The notes under the pieces: generated by a model
What the model was told of the DNA's origin: nothing
Databases searched by the model: none
The model's input: only the letters and a program-made list of their open reading frames with translations
Assembly: GCF_900156155.1 (NCBI RefSeq)
Contig: NZ_FTMD01000002.1
Location: 1 to 64,000 of the forward strand
DNA: 64,000 nt
Source: Aromatoleum tolulyticum
GTDB taxonomy: Bacteria > Pseudomonadota > Gammaproteobacteria > Burkholderiales > Rhodocyclaceae
Reading direction: 5' to 3'
Shown: positions 7,974-17,690 of the stretch, in pieces
Layout: each line of letters begins with the position of its first letter
Numbering within the stretch: the stretch's first letter is position 1
Position numbers and translations under genes: made by a program

Positions 7974-9478
7974 GCGCATATTCGGTTCAGGCATTTCGAC
8001 GAAGCATTGTGCGGTATACCAGTGGGCGAGTGCTTAACGCGCTTACGGCATTTGTTATCTTTGTGTGGGTCGCACGGTATATCACCGAGGTTGAGTACGC
8101 CAAATATGTTGCAGCCTTCGCCATTCTTGAGTTGGGTTTGGTGGCATTTGGATTTGGCATGGAATGGGTCACTGCGGTCTATATTCCGCAAGTTAGGCTG
8201 AAGGCAAGTGGCAGGGACTTAGGTCGTTTTGTCTGGGAATGTGCGGGGATTCAGATTGCAGCCCTCGTTGCGGGTGCTCTCCTTATGATCTTGTTTGCGC
8301 CGGCCTTGGCAGGCTGGCTCCAGATGAAGGACGCTACGAACGCCCTCCGGATTTACGGCATGGTCATGCTCGTCGAAGGTTGCAGTCGAGTCTTTCGGGA
8401 TCAGTTGCTTTCCTGCTTGTTGCTGCAAGGTGCTGCACAAACGAGTCAGATGCTGCGCAATTTCGCAATGCTTGGGTTTGCCTACTTACTGGCGACCGAG
8501 GTCGAATGGCGATCGGCTTCGACCCTTGCCTTGGCGGAATTGTGCGCCAGTGGGCTGAGTTTGGCGTTTGCAGTCGGGTGCCTATATCGTTACTTGCACC
8601 GCGTTAGAGATGGGGCAGCTGAGGATGTCCTGTGGCGCCCGCCGGGCTGGGGAAGCTTGTTGCGCTCAGGATGGAATGCTTGGCTCAGCAACCTGGCAAA
8701 TCTATGCTGGGGAGGGCAGATTGTTATCCTTATTGCAACTCGGTTTATGGGGCCGGAGGCGACGGCGGCCCTCGGATTCACTCGAAATCTTGCGGAGCAA
8801 ATACGTCGGTATATGCCAATGGAGTTTATGTTTGGGGTTGTTCGTACAATACTGGTCGCGCGATTTGTTGAAGACGGAGACGCGAGGCAACTTGCCGTCA
8901 GAGTGAATCTGATGTATCGCGCTAACCTGCTGTTCCTGTTGCCAATACTGGTGCTGGCGGTATGCCTTGGTGCCGAAATCAATGGTCTCTTCAGCAACGG
9001 GCAGTATGCGTCGGCACGTTGGTACTTGGTGGGATGGCTTGTTGTGCTACTGGTGTGGGCACATCACCGAGGTACTGACTTGCTGGCCCATGCGTTAGGT
9101 CGTTCAGATCTTTGTCGAAAAAGCAGTCTGCGACTGCTAGTTACACCCTTACTTATTTTGGCGGCGGCATTTCATCAGGTGTGGTGGCTCTTGTTTCTAA
9201 TTCAGGTTGTAGCGGAGATGGTCTATACGTTGATGGTCGTTGTGCCGCTGAAAATTTATCGCCCGAATTGGACCGCGATTGGAAAGTTGATCGGGGTTGC
9301 CCTCTCGGCGTGGCTGCTGCTGAGTTTGCCTATCTGGGGGGGCATAAAGGTTAGCTTGGTGCTTCAGACGACTGTAGCGTTTTTTGTAGTTCTTGGGCTG
9401 GCCGTCCTTGTACGGGTGTGGAGCCCCGAGGAAGTCGCTCTCGCCTTTCGAGGCGCGGTGATTAGCGATTCGAAGTGA
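7970..9478 (+). CDS. Oligosaccharide flippase family protein (Wzx-type)
   Basis: This 502-residue integral membrane protein has 12-14 predicted hydrophobic helices and the overall pattern of the polysaccharide flippase/MATE-like family (ALTAFVIFVWVARYITEVEY near the start). It would flip lipid-linked repeat units across the inner membrane. It overlaps epsI by 4 bp (ATGA) and the next gene by 4 bp. Base composition is lower in GC than the eps core, as usual for the serotype-variable part of such loci. Confidence 0.8.
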   Translation: MSAYSVQAFRRSIVRYTSGRVLNALTAFVIFVWVARYITEVEYAKYVAAFAILELGLVAFGFGMEWVTAVYIPQVRLKASGRDLGRFVWECAGIQIAALVAGALLMILFAPALAGWLQMKDATNALRIYGMVMLVEGCSRVFRDQLLSCLLLQGAAQTSQMLRNFAMLGFAYLLATEVEWRSASTLALAELCASGLSLAFAVGCLYRYLHRVRDGAAEDVLWRPPGWGSLLRSGWNAWLSNLANLCWGGQIVILIATRFMGPEATAALGFTRNLAEQIRRYMPMEFMFGVVRTILVARFVEDGDARQLAVRVNLMYRANLLFLLPILVLAVCLGAEINGLFSNGQYASARWYLVGWLVVLLVWAHHRGTDLLAHALGRSDLCRKSSLRLLVTPLLILAAAFHQVWWLLFLIQVVAEMVYTLMVVVPLKIYRPNWTAIGKLIGVALSAWLLLSLPIWGGIKVSLVLQTTVAFFVVLGLAVLVRVWSPEEVALAFRGAVISDSK

Positions 9479-10308
9479 TATCACGATCAGAAAACTATCA
9501 AAAAGTTCTGTTGGCATTCGCCTTTAGCGTTGCGTTCACTCCCGCATTCGCGCAGGTCGACCGGGCACGGGGAAACGCCGCAACGCCAGCCAACTTCGCT
9601 TCAAGGTACGCATTACAAACTTCCCACCCCGAAAATCTCACTTGGACTCCGGATCCGGCCAGCAGTAAACGCATGGTTCTAAAGGCAATCGTCCGAGATA
9701 CCGATCAAAAGGTCTTTGGCGGGCTGCGCACGGAAATCGTTCCCCTCAATGAGTATGTACGGGAGGGCGTTCGTTGGTACGCAATCAGCGTCTATTTTCC
9801 AGAGGACTGGATCTTTCATCCGTATCCCGTGATTGTTGGGCAACTACACACTAGCCAAAAAGGCCGCACGCTATCGCCGCCGCTTGCGTTCGTCGTCCAT
9901 GGGCAAAATCTCGATCTTGAGTTGTATGCCAACCACCGCCTCGTAGATGACGCCACCCAGCCGAGTCGAGAAAACTCGGCGCGTCAACTGATTCGTCTGG
10001 CTAGCATCATGAAGGAGAGTTGGTACTGTTTCGTAGTGCGCGCGGATTGGTCGCGACGGCTTGGGGAGGGATCGATCAAGATCTGGATGAACGGTGACAA
10101 AGTCTATGAGAGCTACAACCTTTATAACCAGTACGAGACCTGGCTCGGCAATTACCCTAAGGCGGGGCTCTATGTGCCAGGGATGATGGGCGTGAAGGAA
10201 CGGATGCTGCTCCTCGATTTCATCTATTTGGGCGGGCCGCGAACCGGGTATCAGGAGATGGCAGCGCTAACGCCATGTGCTGGTGCGAAGGTGGAGGACG
10301 CAGAATGA
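9475..10308 (+). CDS. Secreted polysaccharide lyase (heparin lyase I-like fold)
   Basis: This 277-residue protein uses a GTG start overlapping the previous stop (GTGA) and has a signal peptide (VLLAFAFSVAFTPAFAQ). The mature part contains RTEIVPLNEYVREGVRWYAI, VYFPEDW and KIWMNGDKVYESYN, characteristic of the heparin lyase I-like jelly-roll family found in exopolysaccharide loci. It probably trims or depolymerises the polymer in the periplasm or outside the cell. Substrate unknown. Confidence 0.7.
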   Translation: MISRSENYQKVLLAFAFSVAFTPAFAQVDRARGNAATPANFASRYALQTSHPENLTWTPDPASSKRMVLKAIVRDTDQKVFGGLRTEIVPLNEYVREGVRWYAISVYFPEDWIFHPYPVIVGQLHTSQKGRTLSPPLAFVVHGQNLDLELYANHRLVDDATQPSRENSARQLIRLASIMKESWYCFVVRADWSRRLGEGSIKIWMNGDKVYESYNLYNQYETWLGNYPKAGLYVPGMMGVKERMLLLDFIYLGGPRTGYQEMAALTPCAGAKVEDAE

Positions 10309-11810
10309 TCTTGTCTTCTTTGGCAATGAGCAGACCCGACAATACACGACTGGCAGCAGTGCTCCTAGCCGTCGCCGTTTTGCTGGGAGTACTGGTTGCG
10401 GTTGAATTCTGGACAGTCCTGGCGGTTGCCGTTGGTGTGATCACTATCATTCCAGTGATGTTCTTGATCGGGCGAGATGCGCGTGATCGGCGGGGGTGGC
10501 TGCTTGCCGTCGGGTGGGCGGTAATGCTCGTGACAACCGCGGCGCAGAATGTCACGGCAATGCCGATCGGGTACGTTCTAGAAGTGCTTTTATTGTTGTA
10601 TTCCATGAATATCGTAGTGACGTTTTGGCGTCAACTGCGATTCGATAGAACGCTTCGGGTATTGGCGGTTTTGTTTATTGGGTACTGGCTGGCGAGCATT
10701 CTCAGTACACTGACCGGTCGTTCTCAGCTAGTCCCTGCGATATGGCAGCTGCAGTACAACTTGAAGTGGCCTTTCATGTTCGGGCTGGGCTTTTTGGTTA
10801 TCTGGGGGGCTTTAGTCGAGCGTACGCTCAAGCGGATTGTCCAGTATTCGTGGATTGGGATTGGCGCTTGCGTTGCCGTAGAAATCGCGTTCCCGGGCGC
10901 GCATGCCGCGGTGTTTGGCCCTCCGCCCGACCTGCATGGAAACCCCCTGCTGGGTGTCGGCTTGCGCTACCGTGGCCCGTTTGCGCACTCCGGGTATCTG
11001 GCAATCACCAGCGCGTTCTTGGCATCGGCTTCGTTGGCGTACCTCATACAATTTTTCGGCCGCTCATGGTTTCTGCTGACCGGGGGCTACTTCTTTCTGC
11101 TGCTGCTTTCCGGGCAGAGGCAGGAGCTACTGGCCTTTGTGATCGCCTGCCTCGTTCTCGGTCTTGTCGTTAGCTGGCGATATAGAAGCCTTGTCCTCGT
11201 TGGATCACTTGTTGTCGTGGGCTTGGGCGTCGTAGGGCTAATCCACGTCGATCACGTTCCGATGGGGGAGACTCTGGCGCAATGGGGGGGCTTGGCAGGA
11301 CGAGCGGATCTTTCGGAGCGAGCGATCCTTACTGCCAATGGTCTGGAAGTTGCGAGCCAGTACTTTCCTCTTGGCTCAGGTTTGGGGACGTACGGCGGTG
11401 CAGGGGCGCAGAAATTCGATCAGAGCTTGTTCGTTGAACTTGGCTTCGGGCGCTATTGGTGGTTTCGGGACGGACGCTTCCTGGTCGATACTTTCTGGCC
11501 AGGAATCATGGCAGAAGCCGGCTTCATCGGTGCTGCTACGCTCCTGCTCACCTTGCTGGTTCTCTGGTACAGCCTGTTCCGCCGGGCACTTACTTGGCGG
11601 AACTCGACTACCGCCGCGCCATGCCTGATCGCGCTGGCTGGATTGACGCTGTTGCTCGCCAACTCGCCGTCTTCCGGCGCACTTACTGATCCACGAAGCT
11701 GTTTCCTGTTCTGGGTATTGATGGGTGCGGTATGGCGGGTAACAGGATCTGAATTTTCCGTCGGGCTGCAAACTGATGATAAGAAAAAAGGGATTTTGCA
11801 TGCCAATTAG
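10305..11810 (+). CDS. O-antigen ligase/polymerase family membrane protein (Wzy-like)
   Basis: This 501-residue membrane protein has about 11-12 hydrophobic helices and a large periplasmic loop before the last helices, containing FPLGSGLGTYG and GIMAEAGFIGA. This pattern is typical of the Wzy/WaaL family, which polymerises or ligates repeat units on the periplasmic face. Start at 10305 (ATGA overlap with the lyase gene). It belongs to the same lower-GC polysaccharide block. Confidence 0.75.
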   Translation: MILSSLAMSRPDNTRLAAVLLAVAVLLGVLVAVEFWTVLAVAVGVITIIPVMFLIGRDARDRRGWLLAVGWAVMLVTTAAQNVTAMPIGYVLEVLLLLYSMNIVVTFWRQLRFDRTLRVLAVLFIGYWLASILSTLTGRSQLVPAIWQLQYNLKWPFMFGLGFLVIWGALVERTLKRIVQYSWIGIGACVAVEIAFPGAHAAVFGPPPDLHGNPLLGVGLRYRGPFAHSGYLAITSAFLASASLAYLIQFFGRSWFLLTGGYFFLLLLSGQRQELLAFVIACLVLGLVVSWRYRSLVLVGSLVVVGLGVVGLIHVDHVPMGETLAQWGGLAGRADLSERAILTANGLEVASQYFPLGSGLGTYGGAGAQKFDQSLFVELGFGRYWWFRDGRFLVDTFWPGIMAEAGFIGAATLLLTLLVLWYSLFRRALTWRNSTTAAPCLIALAGLTLLLANSPSSGALTDPRSCFLFWVLMGAVWRVTGSEFSVGLQTDDKKKGILHAN

Positions 11811-12264
11811 GTTGCACCGCGTCGCGTATTGGTGTTGGATGTGTGGAATTCCACTCATTCCTAAAATTATCAAGATTGTGAACCGTTTGGTGTTTTCGGT
11901 TGTTCTTCCTCCCTCAGCGAAATTGGGGGAGGGAGTGCTACTCAGTTACCACGGCCTCGGTACAGTGATTCATCGTCGTGCGGTAATTGGAGATCGTGTG
12001 ATTATCGGTACTGGCGTGACAATTGGTGGCCGCGCAGGCCATCACGAGGTTCCTATCATTGGTAATGACACAATGATTGGGTCAGGGGCAAAACTGCTAG
12101 GCCCGATCCGCATTGGACGATTTGCGTCGATTGGTGCGAATGCCGTGGTGTTGTCCGATGTGCCGGACTTTGCTGTGGTAGTAGGTGTGCCGGCGAGAGT
12201 TGTGAAGTTTCTGACTCCGGATCAAGTTCCGGATTATTTCTCTTTCAGCTCGGACAGGACATAA
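11800..12264 (+). CDS. Hexapeptide-repeat acetyltransferase (serine acetyltransferase-like)
   Basis: This 154-residue protein carries left-handed beta-helix repeats (AVIGDRVIIGTGVTIGG, IIGNDTMIGSGAKLLGPIR, ASIGANAVVLSDVPDFAVVV, GVPARVVK). The catalytic-type His lies in SYHGLG. The family O-acetylates sugars or serine; in this location it most likely acetylates a sugar of the polymer. The start at 11800 follows AAAGGGA with good spacing and overlaps wzy by 11 bp; the alternative start at 11776 overlaps more and has no good ribosome-binding site. Confidence 0.78.
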   Translation: MPIRLHRVAYWCWMCGIPLIPKIIKIVNRLVFSVVLPPSAKLGEGVLLSYHGLGTVIHRRAVIGDRVIIGTGVTIGGRAGHHEVPIIGNDTMIGSGAKLLGPIRIGRFASIGANAVVLSDVPDFAVVVGVPARVVKFLTPDQVPDYFSFSSDRT

Positions 12265-12266
12265 AA

Positions 12267-13343
12267 ATGGAGCGTTCAATTGTCATGGTCGGGGATAACA
12301 TCCTCGGGCCCGGTGGAATTGCTTCTGTTGTGCGGACATATCGTGATATTGGTTTTTTTGATAGAGCAAATGTTATTTATCTTTCTAATTACGATAGCCC
12401 AGGAGTCCGCAGACAGCTCAGCGTAATGGTACGTACGTGTCTGGCCATCTTGGCGATGTGGCTTAATAATCAGGTTGCGCTTCTGCACGTGCATGCCGCC
12501 TCGCGTGGCAGTTTTTGGCGCGCAGCGATTATTGGCTGGTTGGCCAGATTGATTCGCATCCCTTATGTAGTTCACGTGCATAGTGGAGAGTTCATCGTTT
12601 TCTTTGAAAAAGAATGCGGTCGATTGGGGAAGGCTCTTGTTCGATCAACTCTATGCAGGTCGGCAGGAGTGATTTGTGTCACTCCAGGGTGGAAGTCCAA
12701 ACTGGCAACCATTGCACCCGACGGGCAGTACGCTTGTTTACCAAATCCAGTTGTGGTTCCTGAGGGAGTGCCGCCCCGCGTTGACGCTCGTTCGCCCCGT
12801 TTGCTGTTTCTAGGGCGTCTTACTGAAAAGAAAGGTTTGTTCGACCTTTTTCAGGCGATCCCTTCGGTATTGGCTAAATTTCCGGACTTGATTTTGGTTG
12901 TTGCCGGTGATGGAGATAGGGGAAGAGCGGAACAAGCTGCCAGAGACTTGGGTATCGAGAACTCAGTTGTCTTCGAAGGATGGATCGATGGAGTGCGAAA
13001 AGATAGCTGCTTGAGGGAGGCGTCTGTCGTGGTCTTGCCGTCTCATTTCGAGGCATTTGGTGTCGCGATTCTTGATGCAATGGCTTGCGGAGTTCCAGTC
13101 GTTGCTACGCGAGTGGGCGGGATTCCTGAGGTTATGGTTGATGGCGTCCATGGCTATCTCGTTCCGCCTCGCGACCCTGTCACCTTGTCAGCGAGACTGA
13201 TCGCACTCTTGGGCGACAAGGAAGGAAGGTCTCGCATGGGGATGGCTGGATACCACCATGTTCGGAGCAACTATTCCGCACAACAAGTCACGAGGTCATT
13301 GACCGAATTCTATGTGGCACTTTCTTCTTCTGTTGAGCGGTGA
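12267..13343 (+). CDS. Glycosyltransferase family 4 protein
   Basis: This 358-residue GT-B enzyme shows the glycosyltransferase group 1 pattern: VHVHSGEF in the N-terminal half, LLFLGRLTEKKGLFDLFQAI at the start of the C-terminal domain, and the sugar-nucleotide motif PSHFEAFGVAILDAMACGVP. It would transfer an activated sugar to a lipid-linked intermediate on the cytoplasmic side. It follows the acetyltransferase by 2 bp. Confidence 0.85.
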   Translation: MERSIVMVGDNILGPGGIASVVRTYRDIGFFDRANVIYLSNYDSPGVRRQLSVMVRTCLAILAMWLNNQVALLHVHAASRGSFWRAAIIGWLARLIRIPYVVHVHSGEFIVFFEKECGRLGKALVRSTLCRSAGVICVTPGWKSKLATIAPDGQYACLPNPVVVPEGVPPRVDARSPRLLFLGRLTEKKGLFDLFQAIPSVLAKFPDLILVVAGDGDRGRAEQAARDLGIENSVVFEGWIDGVRKDSCLREASVVVLPSHFEAFGVAILDAMACGVPVVATRVGGIPEVMVDGVHGYLVPPRDPVTLSARLIALLGDKEGRSRMGMAGYHHVRSNYSAQQVTRSLTEFYVALSSSVER

Positions 13344-13367
13344 CCGGTCTTGCTCGGTGAATTCGGT

Positions 13368-13814
13368 ATGAAAAAAATTCTTGCGATTTCTTCAGGTGGA
13401 GGGCACTGGGTTCAGTTGTTGCGCCTGAGAAGTGCTTTCGAAGGTTGCGACGTAGTGTATGCCACGGTGCAGTCTAGCTATGCGGAACAGGTCTCTGGAA
13501 GTCGCTTCTATCAATTCACTGATGCAACTCGATGGAGTCGCTGGGCTCTGCTGAAGATGGTGTTTCAGGTTTGTTTGATCGTCGTCCGCGAGCGACCGGA
13601 GGTGGTCATTTCAACGGGGGCAGCTCCTGGAGTAGTGGCTCTTCGCGTCGGTAAATTGCTCGGTGCGAAGACGGTCTGGCTGGACAGTGTTGCAAATGTG
13701 GAGCAGGTGTCCCTTTCCGGCTTAAGGGTCAGGGGGTTCGCAGACCTTTGGCTTACGCAGTGGGAGCATTTGGCCACTGATGAAGGGCCGCGTTACGAAG
13801 GGGGCGTGCTTTGA
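13368..13814 (+). CDS. Alg14/PssD-like glycosyltransferase subunit (membrane-side)
   Basis: This 148-residue protein has KKILAISSGGGHWVQLLRLR at the N-terminus and PEVVISTGAAPGVVALRVG in the second half, matching the Alg14/PssD/CpsF family, the membrane-recruiting half of a split GT28-type glycosyltransferase. The start at 13368 (ATGAAAAAA) is preferred to the TTG at 13350. Its stop overlaps the TTG start of the next gene, which encodes the catalytic partner. Confidence 0.8.
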   Translation: MKKILAISSGGGHWVQLLRLRSAFEGCDVVYATVQSSYAEQVSGSRFYQFTDATRWSRWALLKMVFQVCLIVVRERPEVVISTGAAPGVVALRVGKLLGAKTVWLDSVANVEQVSLSGLRVRGFADLWLTQWEHLATDEGPRYEGGVL

Positions 13815-14296
13815 TATTTTTGACGGTTGGCTCGCAGATGCCGTTCGATCGCTTGGTTGGGGCGGTGGACGAATGGGCTGCAACGCGAGCCGCGAGTGTC
13901 GAAATTGTGGCACAAGTTGGAATTACGTCACTGAAACCGCGATTTATGAAGTACGAAGCTGCAGTTTCTCCTGCTCGTTTTAGCGAGTTGGTCGAAGCTT
14001 CGAGTCTGATCGTTGCCCATGCTGGAATGGGTTCGGTTCTGACTGCACTTCAGGCGGCAAAGCCGATTGTATTGATGCCGCGCTTGGGCAGCCTTCAGGA
14101 AACGAGAAACAACCATCAGGTCGCTACAGCCAAGTGGCTGAATAATCGGCCAGGAGTTTTCGTTGCAATGGATGTTCGTGAATTGCCAGTGGCCATAGAG
14201 CGCGCGCTTGGGGTTCGTGATTCTGGTGTGCCTATTTCTAATGTTGCCTCCGCGAAGCTGCTCACTGCGTTGAGTGGATTTATCCACGAGCGGTAG
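13811..14296 (+). CDS. Alg13/PssE-like glycosyltransferase catalytic subunit
   Basis: This 161-residue protein, read from a TTG start overlapping the previous stop, begins MIFLTVGSQMPFDRLVGAVD and contains VAHAGMGSVLTALQAAKPIV and NNHQVATAKWL, the C-terminal nucleotide-sugar-binding motifs of GT28 enzymes (Alg13/PssE/CpsG). With the preceding gene it forms a two-subunit glycosyltransferase, perhaps a glucuronosyltransferase, which would fit the nucleotide-sugar dehydrogenase that follows. Confidence 0.8.
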   Translation: MIFLTVGSQMPFDRLVGAVDEWAATRAASVEIVAQVGITSLKPRFMKYEAAVSPARFSELVEASSLIVAHAGMGSVLTALQAAKPIVLMPRLGSLQETRNNHQVATAKWLNNRPGVFVAMDVRELPVAIERALGVRDSGVPISNVASAKLLTALSGFIHER

Positions 14297-14344
14297 ATCG
14301 GGCGAAGAGTTTTGATCTGGTTTTTATTCTTTTGAGTTAACGAT

Positions 14345-15625
14345 ATGACTATCATCGCCGTCATTGGCCTCGGTTACGTGGGTCTTCCGCTTGTCATCGA
14401 GTTTGGAAAGCGCGTTCGGACGATCGGTTTCGATATTTCGGTTCCGAAGGTGGAGTCGTGCAATCGGGGCATTGACCCGTCGCGGGAGTTGCCAGATTCC
14501 GAGTTGGCTGCGGCGAAACATGCGGAGTACACCGCCGACCCTGCGCGTTTGCAGGAGGCTGATATCGTTGTCGTTGCGGTGCCGACGCCGGTGGACAACG
14601 CGCATATTCCGGACTTCGGGCCGCTGGTTGGTGCAAGTCGCACGGTGGGGCAGAACCTGAAACGTGGCGCGGTGGTGGTGTACGAGTCGACGGTTTATCC
14701 GGGGGCGACGGAAGAGGTGTGTGTGCCGGTTCTCGAACGCGAGTCCGGCTTTAAGTGGAAGGAAGATTTCTTCGTCGGGTACTCGCCGGAGCGGATCAAT
14801 CCAGGTGATCGCGAGCACACGCTGTCGAAAATCGTGAAGGTGGTATCGGGTGATACGCCGGAGACCCTCGGCAAGGTAGCGGCGCTCTACGAAATGATCG
14901 TGGAGCCGGGAGTGCATCGCACGTCGAGCATCAAGGTCGCGGAGGCGAGCAAGGTCATCGAGAATACGCAACGCGACCTCAACATTGCGCTGATGAACGA
15001 GTTGGCGATCATTTTCGAGAAGGTCGGCATCGATACCTCCGAGGTGCTGCAGGCGGCGGGAACAAAGTGGAATTTCCTGCGGTTTTCCCCGGGGCTGGTT
15101 GGGGGGCACTGCATCGGGGTGGACCCGTACTATCTGACGCACAAGGCCGAGATGCTGGGTTACCACCCGGAGGTCATTCTGGCGGGACGCCGGATCAACG
15201 ACGGGATGGGCAAGTACATTGCCGAGCAGACCGTCAAGAACATGATCGCGGCGGGGAGCTACGTCAAAGGCGCGAGGGTGAATATTCTCGGCCTGACGTT
15301 CAAGGAAAACTGCGCCGATATTCGCAATTCGAAGGTGGCGGACGTCATCAAGGAGTTGAAGAGCTATGGGATTGAGGTCTTTGCGTACGATCCCTGGGCT
15401 GATGCCGATGAGGTGATGCACGAGTACGGCGTGACGCTCTCGACGTGGGATGACTTGCCGCGCTCGGATGCCATCGTGGCGGCAGTGGCGCACCGCGAGA
15501 TCGTCGGACTTGCGCTCGAGGATATTCAACGCAAGGTGGTGAAGGCGGGCGTGTTCGTCGATGTAAAGAGCAGTTTCAACCCGAATGTGCTTCGCGAAGC
15601 CGGACTACGCGTGTGGCGGCTTTGA
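14345..15625 (+). CDS. tviB: TviB-like nucleotide-sugar dehydrogenase (UDP-HexNAc 6-dehydrogenase)
   Basis: This 426-residue UDP-Glc/GDP-Man dehydrogenase family enzyme has an N-terminal Rossmann motif (IAVIGLGYVGLPLV), GYSPERINPGDREHTL, the catalytic Cys segment GGHCIGVDPYYLTHKAE and the C-terminal INILGLTFKENCADIRNSK-like stretch. These features fit the TviB/WbpO branch that oxidises UDP-N-acetyl hexosamines to uronic acids. GC content returns to the genome norm, so this gene may mark the end of the variable block. Plain UDP-glucose dehydrogenase is less likely. Confidence 0.82.
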   Translation: MTIIAVIGLGYVGLPLVIEFGKRVRTIGFDISVPKVESCNRGIDPSRELPDSELAAAKHAEYTADPARLQEADIVVVAVPTPVDNAHIPDFGPLVGASRTVGQNLKRGAVVVYESTVYPGATEEVCVPVLERESGFKWKEDFFVGYSPERINPGDREHTLSKIVKVVSGDTPETLGKVAALYEMIVEPGVHRTSSIKVAEASKVIENTQRDLNIALMNELAIIFEKVGIDTSEVLQAAGTKWNFLRFSPGLVGGHCIGVDPYYLTHKAEMLGYHPEVILAGRRINDGMGKYIAEQTVKNMIAAGSYVKGARVNILGLTFKENCADIRNSKVADVIKELKSYGIEVFAYDPWADADEVMHEYGVTLSTWDDLPRSDAIVAAVAHREIVGLALEDIQRKVVKAGVFVDVKSSFNPNVLREAGLRVWRL

Positions 15626-15739
15626 TCGAGGGGTGACCGTGACGTTTGGCCTCGCGTGCCGTGCAATGCGATAATCCTACGCCTATGTCCGCGGCGCACG
15701 CCGCCTTGCCATCCTCCAGGGATTTCACGGAACTCAACG

Positions 15740-17638
15740 ATGCTGGAATCAGTTCGCAATAACAAACGCGTGGCGCAGATCATCCTTGCGCTGCTGATCG
15801 TCCCCTTCGCTTTCTTCGGGCTGGATTCGTATTTCCAGGATGGCCCTGGCGGGACCGACGTCGCTACGGTCGGCAAGTCGAAGATTTCAACCGCTGAGTT
15901 CGATCAGGCCTTGCGCGAGCAGCAGGACCGGCTGCGGGAGTCGATGGGGGGCGAGGTCGATCGGGCATTGCTCGATTCCGAACCGATCCGTCGTTCGGTG
16001 GTGGAGAACCTGGTGAATCAGCGTCTGCTGGCGCTCCATGCGGCTGACAGTCGGCTCATCGTGACGCCGCAGCAGTTGCAGCAGGTGATCGCGGGAGTCG
16101 ACGCGTTCCAGCAGGATGGGCGCTTTTCGATCGAGCGATACGAGGCGGCTGTGCGGGCGCAGGGCATGACTCCGGCGATGTTCGAGTCTCGTCTGGCGCA
16201 GGACCTGCGTATGCAGCAGGTGGCGCAGGCAGTCGGCGATTCGGCGTTCGCGTCGCGTGAGTCGATCAGGCGCTTCCTGACGGCGCAGCTCGAAGAACGG
16301 AAAGTGAGTGAACTGCAGTTTCCCGCAAACCGGTTTGTCGGTGAGGTGAAGCTCGCCGACGACGCGGCGAAGCAGTACTACGATGCGAACGGCGAGCGGT
16401 TCGAGCGGCCCGCCCGGCTGCGCGCCGAGTATGTGGTCTTCAACCAGGACGCGGTTCTCGGTCAGGTCAGTGTGTCGGACGAGGCTGCTCGCAAGTTCTA
16501 TGACGCGAATGCAGAACGTTTCAGCCAGCCCGAGGAGCGCAGCGCACGGCATATCCTGATCTCCGCCGCGGCGGATGCGTCTGCCGATGCAGTGGCGAAG
16601 GCGAACGAGAAGGCTGCCGGGATCCTGAAGCAGCTGCGCGCCGATCCTAAGCGGTTCGCGGAACTGGCGAAGGCGGAATCTCAAGACCCGGGCTCGGCAT
16701 CCCGCGGGGGCGATCTCGGATTCTTCGGGCGGGGCGCGATGGTGAAACCGTTCGAGGATGCCGTGTTCGGCCTCGGCAAGGGACAGATCAGCGAGGTCGT
16801 GCGTTCGGACTTCGGCTTCCACATCATCGAGGTCACGGACATCAAGCCGGCGCACGCCCGGCCGTTCGACGAGGTGAAGGGGGAGATCGTCGAAGAGCTC
16901 AAACGTCAGGAGGCGAGCAAGAAGTTCGCTGAGCAGGCCGAGGTGTTCTCGAACACCGTGTATGAGCAGTCGGACAGCCTGAAGCCGGTGGCGGAGGCGC
17001 TGAAGCTGCAGATTCGCACCACCGACTGGATCGAGCGGGTTGGCGGTGCGGTGGGCGACTACACGAACGAGAAGTTGCTGAATGCCCTGTTCTCGGACGA
17101 GGCCATGACGAAGCAGCGTAACGTCGAGGCTGTCGAGGTGTCGCGCGGAACGCTGGTGTCCGCCCGCGTCGTGGAGCATCAGGCGGCTCAACGGACGCCG
17201 TTCGAGCAGGTAAAGGGTGCTATCGAACAGCAGCTCAAGACGGAGCAGGCGGCAAAGCTGGCTACCGAACGCGGGGAGGCTGCACTCGCGTCGCTGCAGA
17301 AGGGTGAATCGGTGTCGGGCGAGTGGAGCGTGGCGCGCTCCGTGCAGCGGGCGAAGCCTGAGTTGCCGCAGGCGGCGATTTCGGCGGTGTTTGGCGCATC
17401 GAGCACGAAGCTTCCCGCCTATGTCGGGGCGCCGATGCAAGGGGGCGGATATTCGGTATTCCGCATCGAAAGCGTGAATCGCATTGATATCGCGAAGGAC
17501 GATCCGCGCCTCAAGGCCCTGGAAGGTCAGTACCAACGGCTGGTTGCCGAGCGAGATTTCAATGCCTTTCTTACGTCCCTGCGCGGGCGTTATGCGGTGA
17601 ACATCAATACGGCAGTGGTGCGGCCGCCGCAGCAGTAG
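15740..17638 (+). CDS. ppiD: PpiD-like periplasmic peptidyl-prolyl isomerase
   Basis: This 632-residue membrane-anchored periplasmic chaperone has an N-terminal anchor (VAQIILALLIVPFAFFGL), a SurA_N-like domain (residues ~30-220), a parvulin domain (ARHILISAAAD, GSASRGGDLGFFGRGAMVKP, VRSDFGFHIIEVTDI) and a C-terminal SurA-like part. It assists folding of proteins leaving the Sec translocon. The start at 15740 immediately precedes the cytoplasmic/anchor segment; the longer frame from 15656 is unsupported. Confidence 0.88.
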   Translation: MLESVRNNKRVAQIILALLIVPFAFFGLDSYFQDGPGGTDVATVGKSKISTAEFDQALREQQDRLRESMGGEVDRALLDSEPIRRSVVENLVNQRLLALHAADSRLIVTPQQLQQVIAGVDAFQQDGRFSIERYEAAVRAQGMTPAMFESRLAQDLRMQQVAQAVGDSAFASRESIRRFLTAQLEERKVSELQFPANRFVGEVKLADDAAKQYYDANGERFERPARLRAEYVVFNQDAVLGQVSVSDEAARKFYDANAERFSQPEERSARHILISAAADASADAVAKANEKAAGILKQLRADPKRFAELAKAESQDPGSASRGGDLGFFGRGAMVKPFEDAVFGLGKGQISEVVRSDFGFHIIEVTDIKPAHARPFDEVKGEIVEELKRQEASKKFAEQAEVFSNTVYEQSDSLKPVAEALKLQIRTTDWIERVGGAVGDYTNEKLLNALFSDEAMTKQRNVEAVEVSRGTLVSARVVEHQAAQRTPFEQVKGAIEQQLKTEQAAKLATERGEAALASLQKGESVSGEWSVARSVQRAKPELPQAAISAVFGASSTKLPAYVGAPMQGGGYSVFRIESVNRIDIAKDDPRLKALEGQYQRLVAERDFNAFLTSLRGRYAVNINTAVVRPPQQ

Positions 17639-17690
17639 GGCGTCACGCGAGGGCACGCCGTGGCGTAGCCCTTGTCGCCTGCACAAACAA

